From positions 42,052 to 106,051 of the forward strand of contig NW_005434517.1 in NCBI RefSeq assembly GCF_000315625.1: DNA of 64,000 nt. The letters run 5' to 3'. The notes beneath the pieces are model-generated. The model was given only the letters and a program-made list of their open reading frames with translations. It ran no database searches and was not told the origin of the DNA. Positions 43,545 to 54,373 of the stretch are shown here, piece by piece. The position numbers were made by a program, and so were the translations under genes. Source of the stretch: Guillardia theta CCMP2712. Its lineage: Eukaryota > Cryptophyceae > Pyrenomonadales > Geminigeraceae. The stretch's first letter is position 1; each line of letters starts with the position of its first letter.

Positions 43545-46205
43545 ATCTGTCACACATGGGGAGTGAGGTCAAGCCTGCCGACGGCTGGTCGTTCTTCTTC
43601 GCATGTAAGGCGCTCACGTGCAGCCTGTACCCTTCCTCGACGTTCCTGCGAGGAGCTTGAGGACAGCAGGAGCCTCCCACATCTGATCCCCAGCTGACCT
43701 GCAGCTGGCGAACTTGACGCGCATGACATGGCTGGCCCAGAGGCTCGTGGCCGATCGGAGGGAGGAGCGACGAGCCTCGAGCTTGCGATCGAAGGAGGCG
43801 AAGGACCAGGAGGAGAAGCAACGGGTCAGCAGCCTCTTGGAGCACAAGGAGCTCAGCGAGGCTGCGCGGGCCTGGCAGTCATGTGACATGTCGATAAACT
43901 TCTTCCAGGAGGAGACGGAAAGTTTCTTGCAGTCCTGTGGGAGTAGAGGCGTCAGCTTTGACTAGTTCAGCACGTCAACTGACTTGATCTGCAAGTTCGA
44001 GGATGCGAACGAGGCTCCTGCGGAACTTTTTTCCTCTCCTTGACTTGTCTTGGTACAGGTTGAAGCTGCTCCTTGTGAGCGTGCGATCTCTGTGTCTTCG
44101 AGACATGTTCCATCGCTCCTTCTTTCTACTGGCGAGGTCTGACAAGCAGACCCACTGAGAGAAGCGTCGCTGCTTCAGGGCAATCGCGCGCCGTCGCTGG
44201 ATGTTGTCAGCATGTAGAGGCAGCTGAATCTCATTGCTTCCTGCAATGATAGACTGAAGTTAAGCCTCCTCTGCCTCCCACCTCCTTCACCCTCCGCACC
44301 TGAGACCTTGGGAGCACAGAGAGACAGCCAGGCAGTCAAGATAAGGTGCAGCTGGTGCTTGCTGCTTGTCTCCGTCCTGCCCATAACCGTCGACCAGATG
44401 TCCTTGACGAACCTTGCGCGGTCAGACAGCGAGAGAAAACAAAACTTGACAAGCTTCCTCGAAGCTGCTTGTCTCATGCCCGTCACTTTACGTTCCATCA
44501 TCGCCTTTCGCTCTCTTCGCTGCGTCCTTGCTCTGAACCCGTCCAACGCTCTCTCCAGCTCTCGCTTCATCCGATGCTCCACCATGATCTCAGCTTGTCG
44601 AGTTGCTCGTCTCCTCCACAGCACCAGCCTTGCCCACTGCAGGAAGGACTCCCTTGGAGAGGTGACGAGGAATGACTGGAGGATCTTTCGGACAGTCAAT
44701 GACGTCAGTGAGCTGCTCTTCACCTCCTCCTTCCAAGTCTGCAAGCAGCTACGTCCGAGTTCCCTTCTCTTCTTTATCCTCATGCTGTTGGCAACGCGCC
44801 GGTTGCCGTCAACCTGCTCTCGGTGCGCGACGACGGCGCACTTGAACAAGCGGAACTGAAGCCTGGACGAAGAGATGGAGCAAGAAAGGTCTATACATCT
44901 CCTCACCCACTTGACTCGTTCTTCCCGCCTCCTCCACCCACTGAAACTTCTCGCTACCTCCACCTGCTCCCTCGCCTCCTCCCATCTCCTCAACAACACG
45001 CTTCGAGCACGCAGCAGCCCTCCCTCCACCTTCTCTGCTTCCCGGGAGATGGCAAGAGAGTCTTCTAGCTCCTTGGACATAAGCTCGATGTTCTGAGCTA
45101 GCCGTTTCCCCTCCATCTTCAACTGGAAGTTGTCGACATTGGCAGCATCGAGTAAAGCATTGAGCTTGTCGACATGAGTATTGAGAGATTTCTCCCTCTC
45201 TTTTCCATCTGCCACCCTCCTCTCAAGTCCTTCCACCTGCGATCTAAGATGTTCCAGGGACTCGTCGCTGATTTTCTTCAGATTTCTCATCTCGTACTCA
45301 TGATTTGACTTCAACTGCTCGAGTGCTATCTTGTGATATCTGTCCAAGCTGTCTCCTTCGATCTCTGTTTGAACACATCTCTCCTCCATCTCTGCTGTCG
45401 TTTCCTCCTCCTCCTCTTCTGAGACTATCTGGAGGCTCGCACGAACATTGCAGAGAGCTGCTGTTTTCGTCTCATGCAACAGTGCTTCCAACTTGTTGTT
45501 CTTGTCTTCTAGCTCCTTCACTTTCGTCTCAAACTCATTCCTCTTCGTCTTTTGAAAGCTCAGCATCATGTCTTTGGTGCTCTCGTACAGCTTGATGGCC
45601 TCATTGGCCTGCTCTAGAGCTGATTGAAGCTCCTCGTACTGATGTTTCGCGCTCACCAGCTGAGCTCGAGTGGTGTTGAGCTCGTTCACGTCCTTGGAGT
45701 GAGCTTCTTTCATCTCCGTGATGAGTTTGAAGGATTCATCGATCTTGCGCTTGAAGTCAGCTGACTGCATTGTCTCCATTCTCAGCCTCTCATTCAGCAC
45801 TCGGATGTCTGATCGCTGTCGCGAGATCTCATCCTGCAGCTCTTTCACTCGCCCCAACTCGGTCTGCATGTAGTGCATCTGCTGCATCGCCTGATCTTTC
45901 CAGGCAAGTAGGCGCTCGTTCGCCAGCAGCGTCTGATTCAGCTGATCATGCACGCGATCCTCCCTCCCTCCATCATGGGCTGTTGCTAGCACGACCGTTG
46001 GCTGCCTCCCATCCTCCATTCTGACGGAGCTCTGCCCCGAGCTCTGACTGCTTTCATTACTCTTGTACATGCGTGGAGACTCGATCTTTAGTAGCTTGTG
46101 GATCGCTCCCCATACCTTGGAGTCCTCGAGAGAACTCAGATTCAACTCCATCTCGATATTCCTGTGGGATGAATCTATCAACTTGTTTTGACTTTCTTTT
46201 GGCAC
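43545..46205 (-). CDS. Coiled-coil/Sfi1-like protein
   Basis: The first 676 codons (46205-44175) are one open frame. Residues about 80-390 are a long coiled coil (LKDQ/ELEDKNNKLEALLHET type heptads, EHLRSQVEGLERRV, HVDKLNALLDAAN). From about residue 400 the protein changes to Trp/Arg-rich units spaced about 30-35 residues: LLRRWEEAREQ, SFSGWRRREER, CLQTWKEEVKS, FLQWARLVLWRRR, LHLILTAWLSLCAP. After an intron (GTCTCAG...TTCAG) the pattern goes on: IALKQRRFSQWVCLSDLASR, KKLSVSSWKKFID, LLTRCFSSWSFASFDRKL. This W-centred periodicity is like Sfi1 repeats, which bind centrin at centrosomes and basal bodies. The protein ends near 43545 or runs into the CAG-encoded poly-Ala. Centrin binding is inference. 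Confidence 0.6.
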
Positions 46206-46591
46206 TCTCCAGCTTCTTTCTTCTGCTTGCTTCTCCGCGTTCTCTTACTCCTCTTCCCTCCTCCTCCTCCTCTCCTACTGTCTCCTCCAACGTCGCTCTG
46301 TCTCTGTTTCGCCTACCATGCAAGCAGGACCGTCCGTGTACCCCCTCTAATTAACCTTTATAGAGCACCCTACCCCTGTGTATGATACATAGTTCGTCCT
46401 TAAGTAATGGGTGGAAGTGGATATAGATAGATAGGACCGGTGGTCATCAGTAGAGAGGCCCTGGCCTTTTGACAAGCCTTCAGGTCAACTTGAATGGATC
46501 AACTCTTCTACTAGTACCCCTCTGTGGTGACTACAAAACAGGGGTACACCCAATATGAGCAGTTATCGAGGATACGGTGCACGGTGTACCG
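46206..46591. other. Intergenic upstream of the Sfi1-like gene
   Basis: No gene. Contains GAGCACCCTACCCCTGTG (46361-46378) and TGGATATAGATAGATAGG, again close to a GC-island border. Confidence 0.4.
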
Positions 46592-47460
46592 TTTTAACTT
46601 AACTTTGAGTAAACTCTGTACCGTACTACGGTGCTCAGCGGCTGCCGCACTCAGTGCGGCAGCGGCAGCGGACCGTGTCACAGTGTGGCCGCCGGGCCTC
46701 GCCGGACTGAGTCCGAGGGCGGCCGCGCCCGGGGGCCGTACTAGGCAGTACCGTAGTACGCCGGGCGGGATTTGAATTTGAATTCACTGAATATGTAGGG
46801 CCGTAAGGTGGCGAGGAAGCTTGACCGTACGGTCCTGACACTGCCGCTGTGCGACGGTCGCGCATGATCGACAGGCCACTGACGGCGAGAAGAGAAAAGC
46901 CTGACAGCGAGAACCAAAACCCGGTGAGTCATGACCGGGCCTGCCTACTACTGTCCCTCAAACTTAACTGATACCGTACCTTCACTTAACTGCGCGCAGG
47001 ACCATGCCCCCGCCACATGCGGCAGTGCGGCGTTGCCAGCGATGTCCCTGTAGCCATGCCGGGGCGAAGGAATGAGACGGCATGATAGTTATGAATGAGA
47101 CGGCACTGAGTCAAGGCTTTTTACTCAACTAGTCTCACTACCGTGGGAATCTTTATATTGGCAAACTTATCGGATACTTTTTAAAGGTGACAGAGTTTTA
47201 TAAGTTGCCTCAATTGGTCTATTTTCGGTATCGTCGCTACCGGTTCTAGTACCACATGAGTTTACTTATCAAATACTGTACCGTGATAACCGTAACTGCC
47301 CTGCCTCGTTATTACTCAAATAACGGTAACTGCCCGGCCCCCATACCTCACGGTCCTTAACTGACGTGACTCATGTCCTAGCAGTGCGGCTGGTACTACC
47401 GGTCCTTGCCCCAGCCAGTGCTGGTACATGTGACCGTGGGGGGCACTTGACTCCTCGGCG
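46592..47460. repeat. GC-rich palindromic island with TIR-like edge
   Basis: Begins with the 22-bp sequence whose reverse complement is at 9057-9078. 46620-46960 is very GC-rich and palindromic (CGTACGGT at 46826-46833). 46960-47460 is a diluted continuation with TAACGGTAACTGCCC, CCGTGATAACCGT and similar words. No opposing 22-bp terminal repeat was found. Confidence 0.6.
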
Positions 47461-47723
47461 TGTGAACGGTAGGGGCCGGAGGAGTCATGGGCAGGCTAGA
47501 TCACGACCCCCTCGTTAGGGGACCATGAGGACCTGGCCGATACCCACCCCCCCTGGTCCCCCCCAGGCCTCTTCATATATTGAAGCCTCACGCCGACTCC
47601 TTGCTTACCACTGCACGGTTGCTTGCTCACTGCCGCTCCTGCTACACTTGCTGAGCCTGACTCCCTCATCCTTCTCCTCTTCACGCATACCCCGCCAGCT
47701 CTTCAGCTTCCTCTCTCAGAGAC

Positions 47724-48194
47724 ATGCGACCCGGGGGACACAGCTTCTCTGTGGACAAAGTCAACGAGTGGCTACGCAAAGAGCAGCTCGCCAAGTCTCA
47801 GCGCATGAAAGAAGCTCATCGGCAGCAGCGTCTTCGGCACAAGCAGCAGCATGAAGCAAGGAAGGAGAAACTGAGCCAGGGAGACACTCCGGCGCGGCAG
47901 GAGGATGGGGGAAATGAGGCACAGCAGTGGTCGTCGACTCTCGAGGAAAGCGGCTTGGACTTCTCAGCGTTGTTCGACCTCGTGGGAAATCTTATTGCAC
48001 GTGCAGGAGATCAGCTTAACGACATGCAGTCAGTGACGTCGAGCCAGAGCGACGCGGAGGACAAGAATGTCCACCAGTGGATGGCGCGGGAAGACCTGAA
48101 AGTCTCCTTGTCTCGGGTTGGAGACTTCTCAGAGGGTGTGAAGGTTGAGGAGATCCAGTTCCAAAGTGTTGACAAAAAGAAATACATCTTTTGA
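47724..48194 (+). CDS. Hypothetical small acidic/coiled protein
   Basis: A 156-codon uninterrupted ORF from MRPGGHSFSVDKVNEWLRKE to KKKYIF-stop. A basic helix (residues about 18-50, QRMKEAHRQQRLRHKQQHEA) is followed by a patterned amphipathic block (SGLDFSALFDLVGNLIARAG) and a polar C-terminus. No recognised family. AATAAA lies 25 bp after the stop, which supports a real transcript end. An in-frame upstream extension is not needed. The ORF is bounded upstream by the GC island. Confidence 0.6.
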   Translation: MRPGGHSFSVDKVNEWLRKEQLAKSQRMKEAHRQQRLRHKQQHEARKEKLSQGDTPARQEDGGNEAQQWSSTLEESGLDFSALFDLVGNLIARAGDQLNDMQSVTSSQSDAEDKNVHQWMAREDLKVSLSRVGDFSEGVKVEEIQFQSVDKKKYIF

Positions 48195-48218
48195 GTAGAT
48201 GTGCAGAAGAATGTCACA

Positions 48219-48224
48219 ATAAAT
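48219..48224 (+). promoter_or_regulatory. AATAAA poly-A signal
   Basis: A canonical hexamer 25 bp downstream of the small + strand OR F stop at 48194. Confidence 0.55.
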
Positions 48225-48698
48225 CATCAGCTACCTCTTTTTGTAGATGCTGGTCACGCTCTAATCTCAATCTTGTTGGAATCCTTCCGCTCCTCCAGTA
48301 CAAGCGCTTCACCGCTCTCAAGGATCTCTCACGGTCGACTTTTGTCTGGGCATGAAATATCGCTAGCCGTCCTTTGAGATGGGTCACCATCGGCGCCGAA
48401 CCTCATCTATTATCGAATCATATTCACAACTCGAGGACCTAAAAAGGTTTCTTCATCCAGCCCTAAAGCCCTAAGAGTTCTTCCTCTGTCTCACACTTGT
48501 CGTCACTTCTGTTTGTTACTGACCCTTGCTCCACATTCGCTGTGCCCCACGAGTGAGGACTGTTCTGAGCGAGTGTAGGGCGGATCTGACAACGGGAGTT
48601 AAGTCTTTTAGTGATTATACATGTAGCTTGCTGTAAAGAAATCTTTACGATCTCACTCCCAAGTCACCTTGTCGCCAAATCATCTTTTGAAAGCCGAT

Positions 48699-50237
48699 TC
48701 ACTTCTTGCTCGTCATCAGATGCCTCAAAGCGAGGCGAGAAGCTATGGGGCTTCCACAGGCCAGCTCATGAGGAAACAAGAGCTCGACATCGCCTTGCGA
48801 TCTTGCCATTCTCCTGCTGATTCGCTCTCGCTCTCGAGTAAGTAGAACAAGGTCGTCGTCTTTCAACTCCTGGGCAGTGAAGGAGAACACGAAGACTGAT
48901 TTGAGTTGCTGCGTCTGATACGGCAGACTGTTCTCAGATTCAAGCTCCTCAATCTGATCTTCATGCTCGTTCTGAATTGCTGGGCACTCATCGTGTGAAA
49001 CGTCTCGTGGCATCTCTTTGTGTTCTCCTTGCAAGGTCTTCATCGAAACAAGATGAAAGCAGACCAAGGCATATTCGAGAGAGCGTCGCAAACGAGCTTG
49101 CAACAAAATTGTGCTAGCCCTGAATGTCAAGAACTCTCTTCGGTCACGATACATTACGACAGTCTGTGCGATTCTTTCATAGCTGTTGTGACGTACTGTC
49201 ATGTCGGATTGTTCGATGAGCTTAGAATATTCGCGAACAGACCAACTTCTTTGAAAACACGAACACAAACATGCCAGCGCCTCTAATCTCCTCTCCTTTT
49301 GCATCTGAACACAAATTCTTACAAGGCGAGCAGCGATGGTTTCATGAGACTGCAGCAGTCTACACCAATGTTTCCTTGCGTTCCGCGACACCAGATAAGG
49401 TCCCAAGATCTGCATTGCGTTGAACTCCGAGCGCTGCTTGAGCATCATCATATAACGTGAGATGATCGAATGGGAGGAACAGATTTGTTGGATAGAAGCG
49501 CACCCTCTCCTGCGTATTCGACTCTGAAGCTCGGTGCTGGCTGCTCTCAGCTTTCTGTACCTCCTCACTTCAACAAACGTCCGCAGCCAGCGAGGCAGAT
49601 CTTGTCGCATGCTACTCCATTCCTTCTGCAAGCGACGTCGGAGGTATCCCTGCATGCAAGAGGCCGCACAATCCTTCACCTTGTGCTGCGTCGCCGCATC
49701 AAAACTGATCATCGCCAAGAAGCGACGAACGTGTCTCTGTGCAACCTTTGCTGCCTCTACCTGTATGGATAGCGCTCTTTGTCGCTTGTCCGTCTTCGCT
49801 CTCTGTTGCTTCATCCGATCATGCCTTATCCATCGGCACTCTTCTCTTCCGAGCATGCCTCTATACGTCCTTTGTACATCCAATGCTGCTTTTCGCACTC
49901 TCGCCTTTCCCCAGGAATCTGCCAACGACCTCAACCACAGATCAAGTTTGCTCCTCTGCCTTCCCCTGCTTTGCTGTATCCTTGCTGCCCGAGCAAAGTG
50001 CGATCGAGCTCCACACAGGTTGTCCGACTGCCTTGCGCGTATTCCGCTTTTGAGGAGGGCGATGACTCGTTCGCTGTTGGAGTCTTCACTCTCGTACCCG
50101 TCAGACAGCAAGTCTGTGGGCTCTCTCGCTGCTTCCAGACTACTCATCGCATCCTCCCCTCTCCCTCCACCATCGCCCGGACGCAGACTCGGCCTCTCCC
50201 TCCTCCTCGCGCTCCCCTTGACCCGGGTCAATGCCAT
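48699..50237 (-). CDS. IQ-motif protein, intronless
   Basis: A 512-codon uninterrupted frame starting MALTRVKGSARRRERPS. Residues about 105-250 carry IQ-like calmodulin-binding motifs: AALDVQRTYRGMLGREECRW, AAKVAQRHVRRFLAMISF and CAASCMQGYLRRRLQKEW. Weaker ones follow (STELQSRIRRRG, ASTILLQARLRRSLEY). A low-complexity acidic N-terminal segment (LLSDGYESEDSNSE) precedes them, and the C-terminus has VLLTRERERISRRMARS. Such proteins usually bind calmodulin or centrin on the cytoskeleton. The lack of introns is unusual next to its intron-rich neighbours. It starts 107 bp from the glycyl-tRNA synthetase start, so the two genes probably share a bidirectional promoter. Confidence 0.75.
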   Translation of the reverse strand: MALTRVKGSARRRERPSLRPGDGGGRGEDAMSSLEAAREPTDLLSDGYESEDSNSERVIALLKSGIRARQSDNLCGARSHFARAARIQQSRGRQRSKLDLWLRSLADSWGKARVRKAALDVQRTYRGMLGREECRWIRHDRMKQQRAKTDKRQRALSIQVEAAKVAQRHVRRFLAMISFDAATQHKVKDCAASCMQGYLRRRLQKEWSSMRQDLPRWLRTFVEVRRYRKLRAASTELQSRIRRRGCASIQQICSSHSIISRYMMMLKQRSEFNAMQILGPYLVSRNARKHWCRLLQSHETIAARLVRICVQMQKERRLEALACLCSCFQRSWSVREYSKLIEQSDMTVRHNSYERIAQTVVMYRDRREFLTFRASTILLQARLRRSLEYALVCFHLVSMKTLQGEHKEMPRDVSHDECPAIQNEHEDQIEELESENSLPYQTQQLKSVFVFSFTAQELKDDDLVLLTRERERISRRMARSQGDVELLFPHELACGSPIASRLALRHLMTSKK

Positions 50238-50343
50238 GTTCCAACGGCTTGTGCAGGTTGAGCTAAATTGTTTAGTTATTTTTTATGACAGAAACATTGA
50301 GCTAGGTGCAGTATTAGTAAACCTGTTGAAAGTTTGTGGCCGC

Positions 50344-53300
50344 ATGTCGTCGCAAGGGAGGGAGGGGAAGGCGCCAGGCAGCATGCTGCTGCTGCTGCTG
50401 CTGTCCTGCTCCGCTCCTCCTGCTCCCTTCGTGACCTCAGCATCTAGTGGACTGAGATTTGTCTCCTCCTCCTCCTCCCTTCATCTCCTTCCTGCAGTGT
50501 TGAAGCATACTGGTCGCATCACCCTAGAGCAAACTTTGAGGCTGCGAGGAGGGGACAGCAACGATTGCAATGAGTTTGGCGGGTATCAAGTGCTGAACAA
50601 TGAGATGAGAGAGAGCTTCGATACAGTGATGAAGCGAAGGTTCGTGTTCATGCAGTCATTTCTCATCCATGGAGGTGGGAGCACCTGACGGCGCATGCGC
50701 CTTCTGATGTACATGGCAGGAGTTTCTGGGCTCTTCGATTACGGACCGATAGGTTGCTCCATCAAGAACAACATCGTCGACGCATGGAGAAAGTTCTTTG
50801 TGAGCTCTACCTCTCTGTCAGACAAGTCCGTGACTGTCGATGACGCGAAGGTGGTGAGCGATGGGATGCTCGAGGTCGCGTGTCCGTCAATCACCCCTCA
50901 TCGAGTGCTGGAGGCGTCAGGGCATGTCAAGAGATTCACAGACCTGATGGTTAGAGACGAGACGAGCGGAGAATGTGAGAGGCTGTTCGCATGCGACCCC
51001 ATGTGAACGGGTTGCAGGTTTCCGAGCGGACAAGCTGATCGAAGAGTTCTGCGATGTGGACCTGATGAAAGATGCAAAGCATTCGAATGAAACCAGACGG
51101 TAGATGCCAGGTTGTGTTGAAACATCGAAGTTAACGTGTCTTGGTTGGCAGTGAAATGATGATGAGTTTGAAAGCAAGAGCAGGCAGTATGACGATAGAG
51201 CAAGTTGAGGATGCGATATCAACTTTCAACATCACATCACTCAGCACTGGAGCAAAGCTCTCAAAGGTGAATGTCCTTGCAACTTGCCTCTCTTCTTGAC
51301 ACATTCCAGCCGTTGCCTTTCAATCTCATGTTCAAGAGCACCATCGGACCCTCGTCTGGGTCGTCTGTCTTCCTTCGACCGGAAACCGCACAGGTTGTCC
51401 GATAAGTTGAAATGACTTCGTAATGTCAACGATCAGTGAGCACGGAACTTGTTTCTATGTGACATGATGTTTTGGACACGTATGGTGTTGCAATGATAGT
51501 TCGTCACGACACGCGCTACCTTGAGCGTTGGAAATCTTGTTTTGATTACTAATTCATTCTTCTCTACAGGGAATCTTCACCAACTTCAAGAGACTTCTTG
51601 AGTTCAACGGCGGAAAGCTACCGATGACTATTGCTCAGATCGGAAAATCATTTAGAAACGAGATTGCGCCGAAGCAAGGTCTCGAGAAGAGAGCTACCTT
51701 CGTCTCTTGATTTCGTGATCCAGGGCTGCTAAGACAACGTGAGTTTGAAATGGCTGAGATCGAGCATTTCCTTGCCAACGGAGAAACCGGACATGTCGAG
51801 TTCTGCAAGGTGAGGGAGGCGGAGCACATAGATGGAAGCTGACGGGTAAAGCAGATGGCAGACGTGGAGGTCTGTCTTTTCTCTAGGACGGCGCAGGAGA
51901 GAGGAGAAGCTGAGAGTTGGACTACACTCGGGCAAGCAGTGGAGGATGGAATCATCGTCAACCAGGCATTCTCCTCCTCTTCCTCTTCCTCTTCCTCTTC
52001 CTCTTCCTCTTCCTCTTCCTCCTCATGGCTCTTGCAGGCTCTGGCCTACTTCCTTGGTAAGACGCAAAAGTTTCTCCGGCAATGTGGAATCAAGGCCATT
52101 CGATTCCGGTATGAGCGACAGGGCGTTCTCTGTTGGTCGTGTTTCCGTTGCTTGTGCTTTTCTTTCTTCTCCCTTTCGCTTCATTTCATCTGATCTGTTG
52201 AAATCTTCTCTCCCCTCCTCCCGTCCCTTGGCTCCTGCCCCTCCCTTCCTGTCACTTCCTCCCATTCTCCTCCATTCTTCTCAACTCCCCTCCCGACCCC
52301 TTGCGTTCATTCCGTGACCGTCAGTACTTTCTCGCTTGTTTGACTCTTGACTTGCAACGGTTGTGGACCTGATCTATTGCGTGTCAAACATGACACCTGC
52401 AATCTCTTTGTTTTCTTGCTTGTCAAACTTGACGACTCAAACCTCTACATTCACCTCATTACAGGCAGCACCGGGCAACAGAGATGGCGCATTACGCGCA
52501 AGACTGCTGGGACGCGGAGGTTCTCTGCTCCTACGGCTGGGTGGAGGTAGTGGGGCATGCAGATCGAGCGTGTTTCGACCTCCAGATGCACTCGGAGGCG
52601 ACGGACGTGCCGCTCGTGGCGTGGGAGCAGCACCAGGAACCGCGCGAGAGACGAGTCGTGCAGGCCACGATTGACCGGTGCTGCAACCGCTGGAGGAGGA
52701 GACGGAGGAGGAGGAGGAGGAGGAGGAGGAGGAGGAGGAGGAGGTGGTGGTGGTCATGGTCATGGTAGTTGTGGTGGAGGAGGATGAGGAGGTGTTGGAT
52801 GTGGAGGGATGTTGAAGGGGCGACAATGATAGAGTGAAAGAATAGGGGAAAGGAGGATGAGGAAAACAAAAGGAGAGCGAGTGTCTGACTGCGGTCTAGG
52901 GCTTTGATTGGCAAGGCGTTTCGAGCTCGCAGCAAGCTCGTGGTCGAGGCGCTTGAAAAGTTTGCAGAGAAGGAGGGGGAAGAGGCGCTTGCCTTTCAGA
53001 AGGGGAAGGAGGAAGGAGCACCAGAAGCGCTCAAGTTGCGAGTAGAAGAGGAGGAGCTCGAAATCCCAGCTGCATGCGTTTCCTTCAAAGAGACGATCGT
53101 TCGGTTTACCAGCTCATCCCCTCTTCTTTCATCCCTCCTCTCCTTTCCCCCCCCCCGTCTTCCTCCTCATCACTTCCCTTCAGCCCTTGTTGCTTGTCCC
53201 TGACGAGGCAGGCAGCGAGCATGGAGCCTTCTATTATCCCCGGGTCGTCGAGCCTTCCTTTGGACTTGACCGTTTGTTCTACTGTATACCAGCAAACCTC

Positions 53301-54327
53301 CTTTCTCCTCTCACCTCCCTCCTCCCCTGCTTCCTGCTCCCTGCCCCCTGCTCCTTCCTCTGCTTTTCTTATCTGCGCCCCTTCTTCTCTCCTCCTCTCT
53401 TCCTCTTCTCCTCCTCTCCACTTCTTCTCTACTCCACTTCTTTTCCGTTTCCTCTTTCTCGCCATCTGCTAAGCAGTCTCGTCCTATCCTTGCTCTCCTC
53501 CTCTTTGCGCTCCTCCCATTCTTTATATCCAGGTGTACTGATCGTCGTTCCCTTTCCCTTCAGGCTCCCTTGAGCATGCGTTCTACGTGCGAGGCAACGA
53601 TCATGAGGTCCTTCTGCTTCATCTCCTTCTGCTGCTGCTCCTGCTGCTGCTCCTGCCTGTCAGCTCCTGCTCCTTCCCTTGAACATCCTCGCAGAGAACG
53701 GTGCTGGGTCTTCCTGTCTCCATCGCTCCCTTCCAGTGTTGCATGCTGGGGCTCTCTTCCAACGATCAGCTCATGCCAATAGTGTACGAGATACACGAGG
53801 AGATGAGGAAAATGGTCATACCCTTCCTTCCTACCTTCCTTCTTGCCTTCCTTCCTACCTTCCTTCTTGCCTTCCTTCCTTCCTGCCTTCTCCTACTTGC
53901 TTTTACCTCGTTCACTTTTGCAGGGCGTCAATTGCCGTCTTGATGACTCTGCTGCGAATATCGGCAAGCGATACGCTCGCATGGACGAGATTGGAGTTCC
54001 TTTTGCAGTGACGGTGATAGGAGGAGGAGGGGGAGGGAGTGGAGGAGGAGGAGGAGGGTCAACATGTGACATGGAGCAGGTCGACTTTCAGTCTTGTCAG
54101 GATGGAACTGTCACGGTGAGATGCTCGCTTCATGCCCCACTCCTCTCCCCTCTTCTCCAGCCTCCTTCACTCACCATGAGCAACTTCAGCTACGGGAGCG
54201 CGACAGCATGGAGCAGGTCAGGGTGCCCAAGGAGGAGGTTCCACAGCTTGTCCGCTCGCTGTGTGAGGCTCGAGAGTCTCCCGATGTCAGCTGGGCGGCA
54301 GCTAAGGAGCGGTACCCTAGCGTTTAG
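50344..54327 (+). CDS. GARS: Glycyl-tRNA synthetase with probable plastid presequence
   Basis: A class II synthetase of the eukaryotic/archaeal alpha-dimer type that charges tRNA-Gly. Exons in order: [40 protein letters not shown] (spliced GAGgtgggag...tggcagGA), [78 protein letters not shown] (about 51370-51393), [34 protein letters not shown] (motif 2), [87 protein letters not shown] (motif 3), [24 protein letters not shown] and [20 protein letters not shown], ending KERYPSV-stop. The N-terminus [20 protein letters not shown] looks like a signal peptide with Phe after Ala-Pro, followed by a Ser-rich stretch and LRLRGG. A second Met 13 codons upstream could be an alternative start. Confidence 0.95.
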
Positions 54328-54373
54328 AGGGCTCAGCTCAAGTTCAGCTGGGGTATATTACAAGTTTGCTCTC

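Noticed and set aside
49534..50343. + strand ORF upstream of the glycyl-tRNA synthetase start
   Set aside because: It is antisense to the IQ gene and Cys/Leu-rich without motifs; the start at 50344 fits a presequence.
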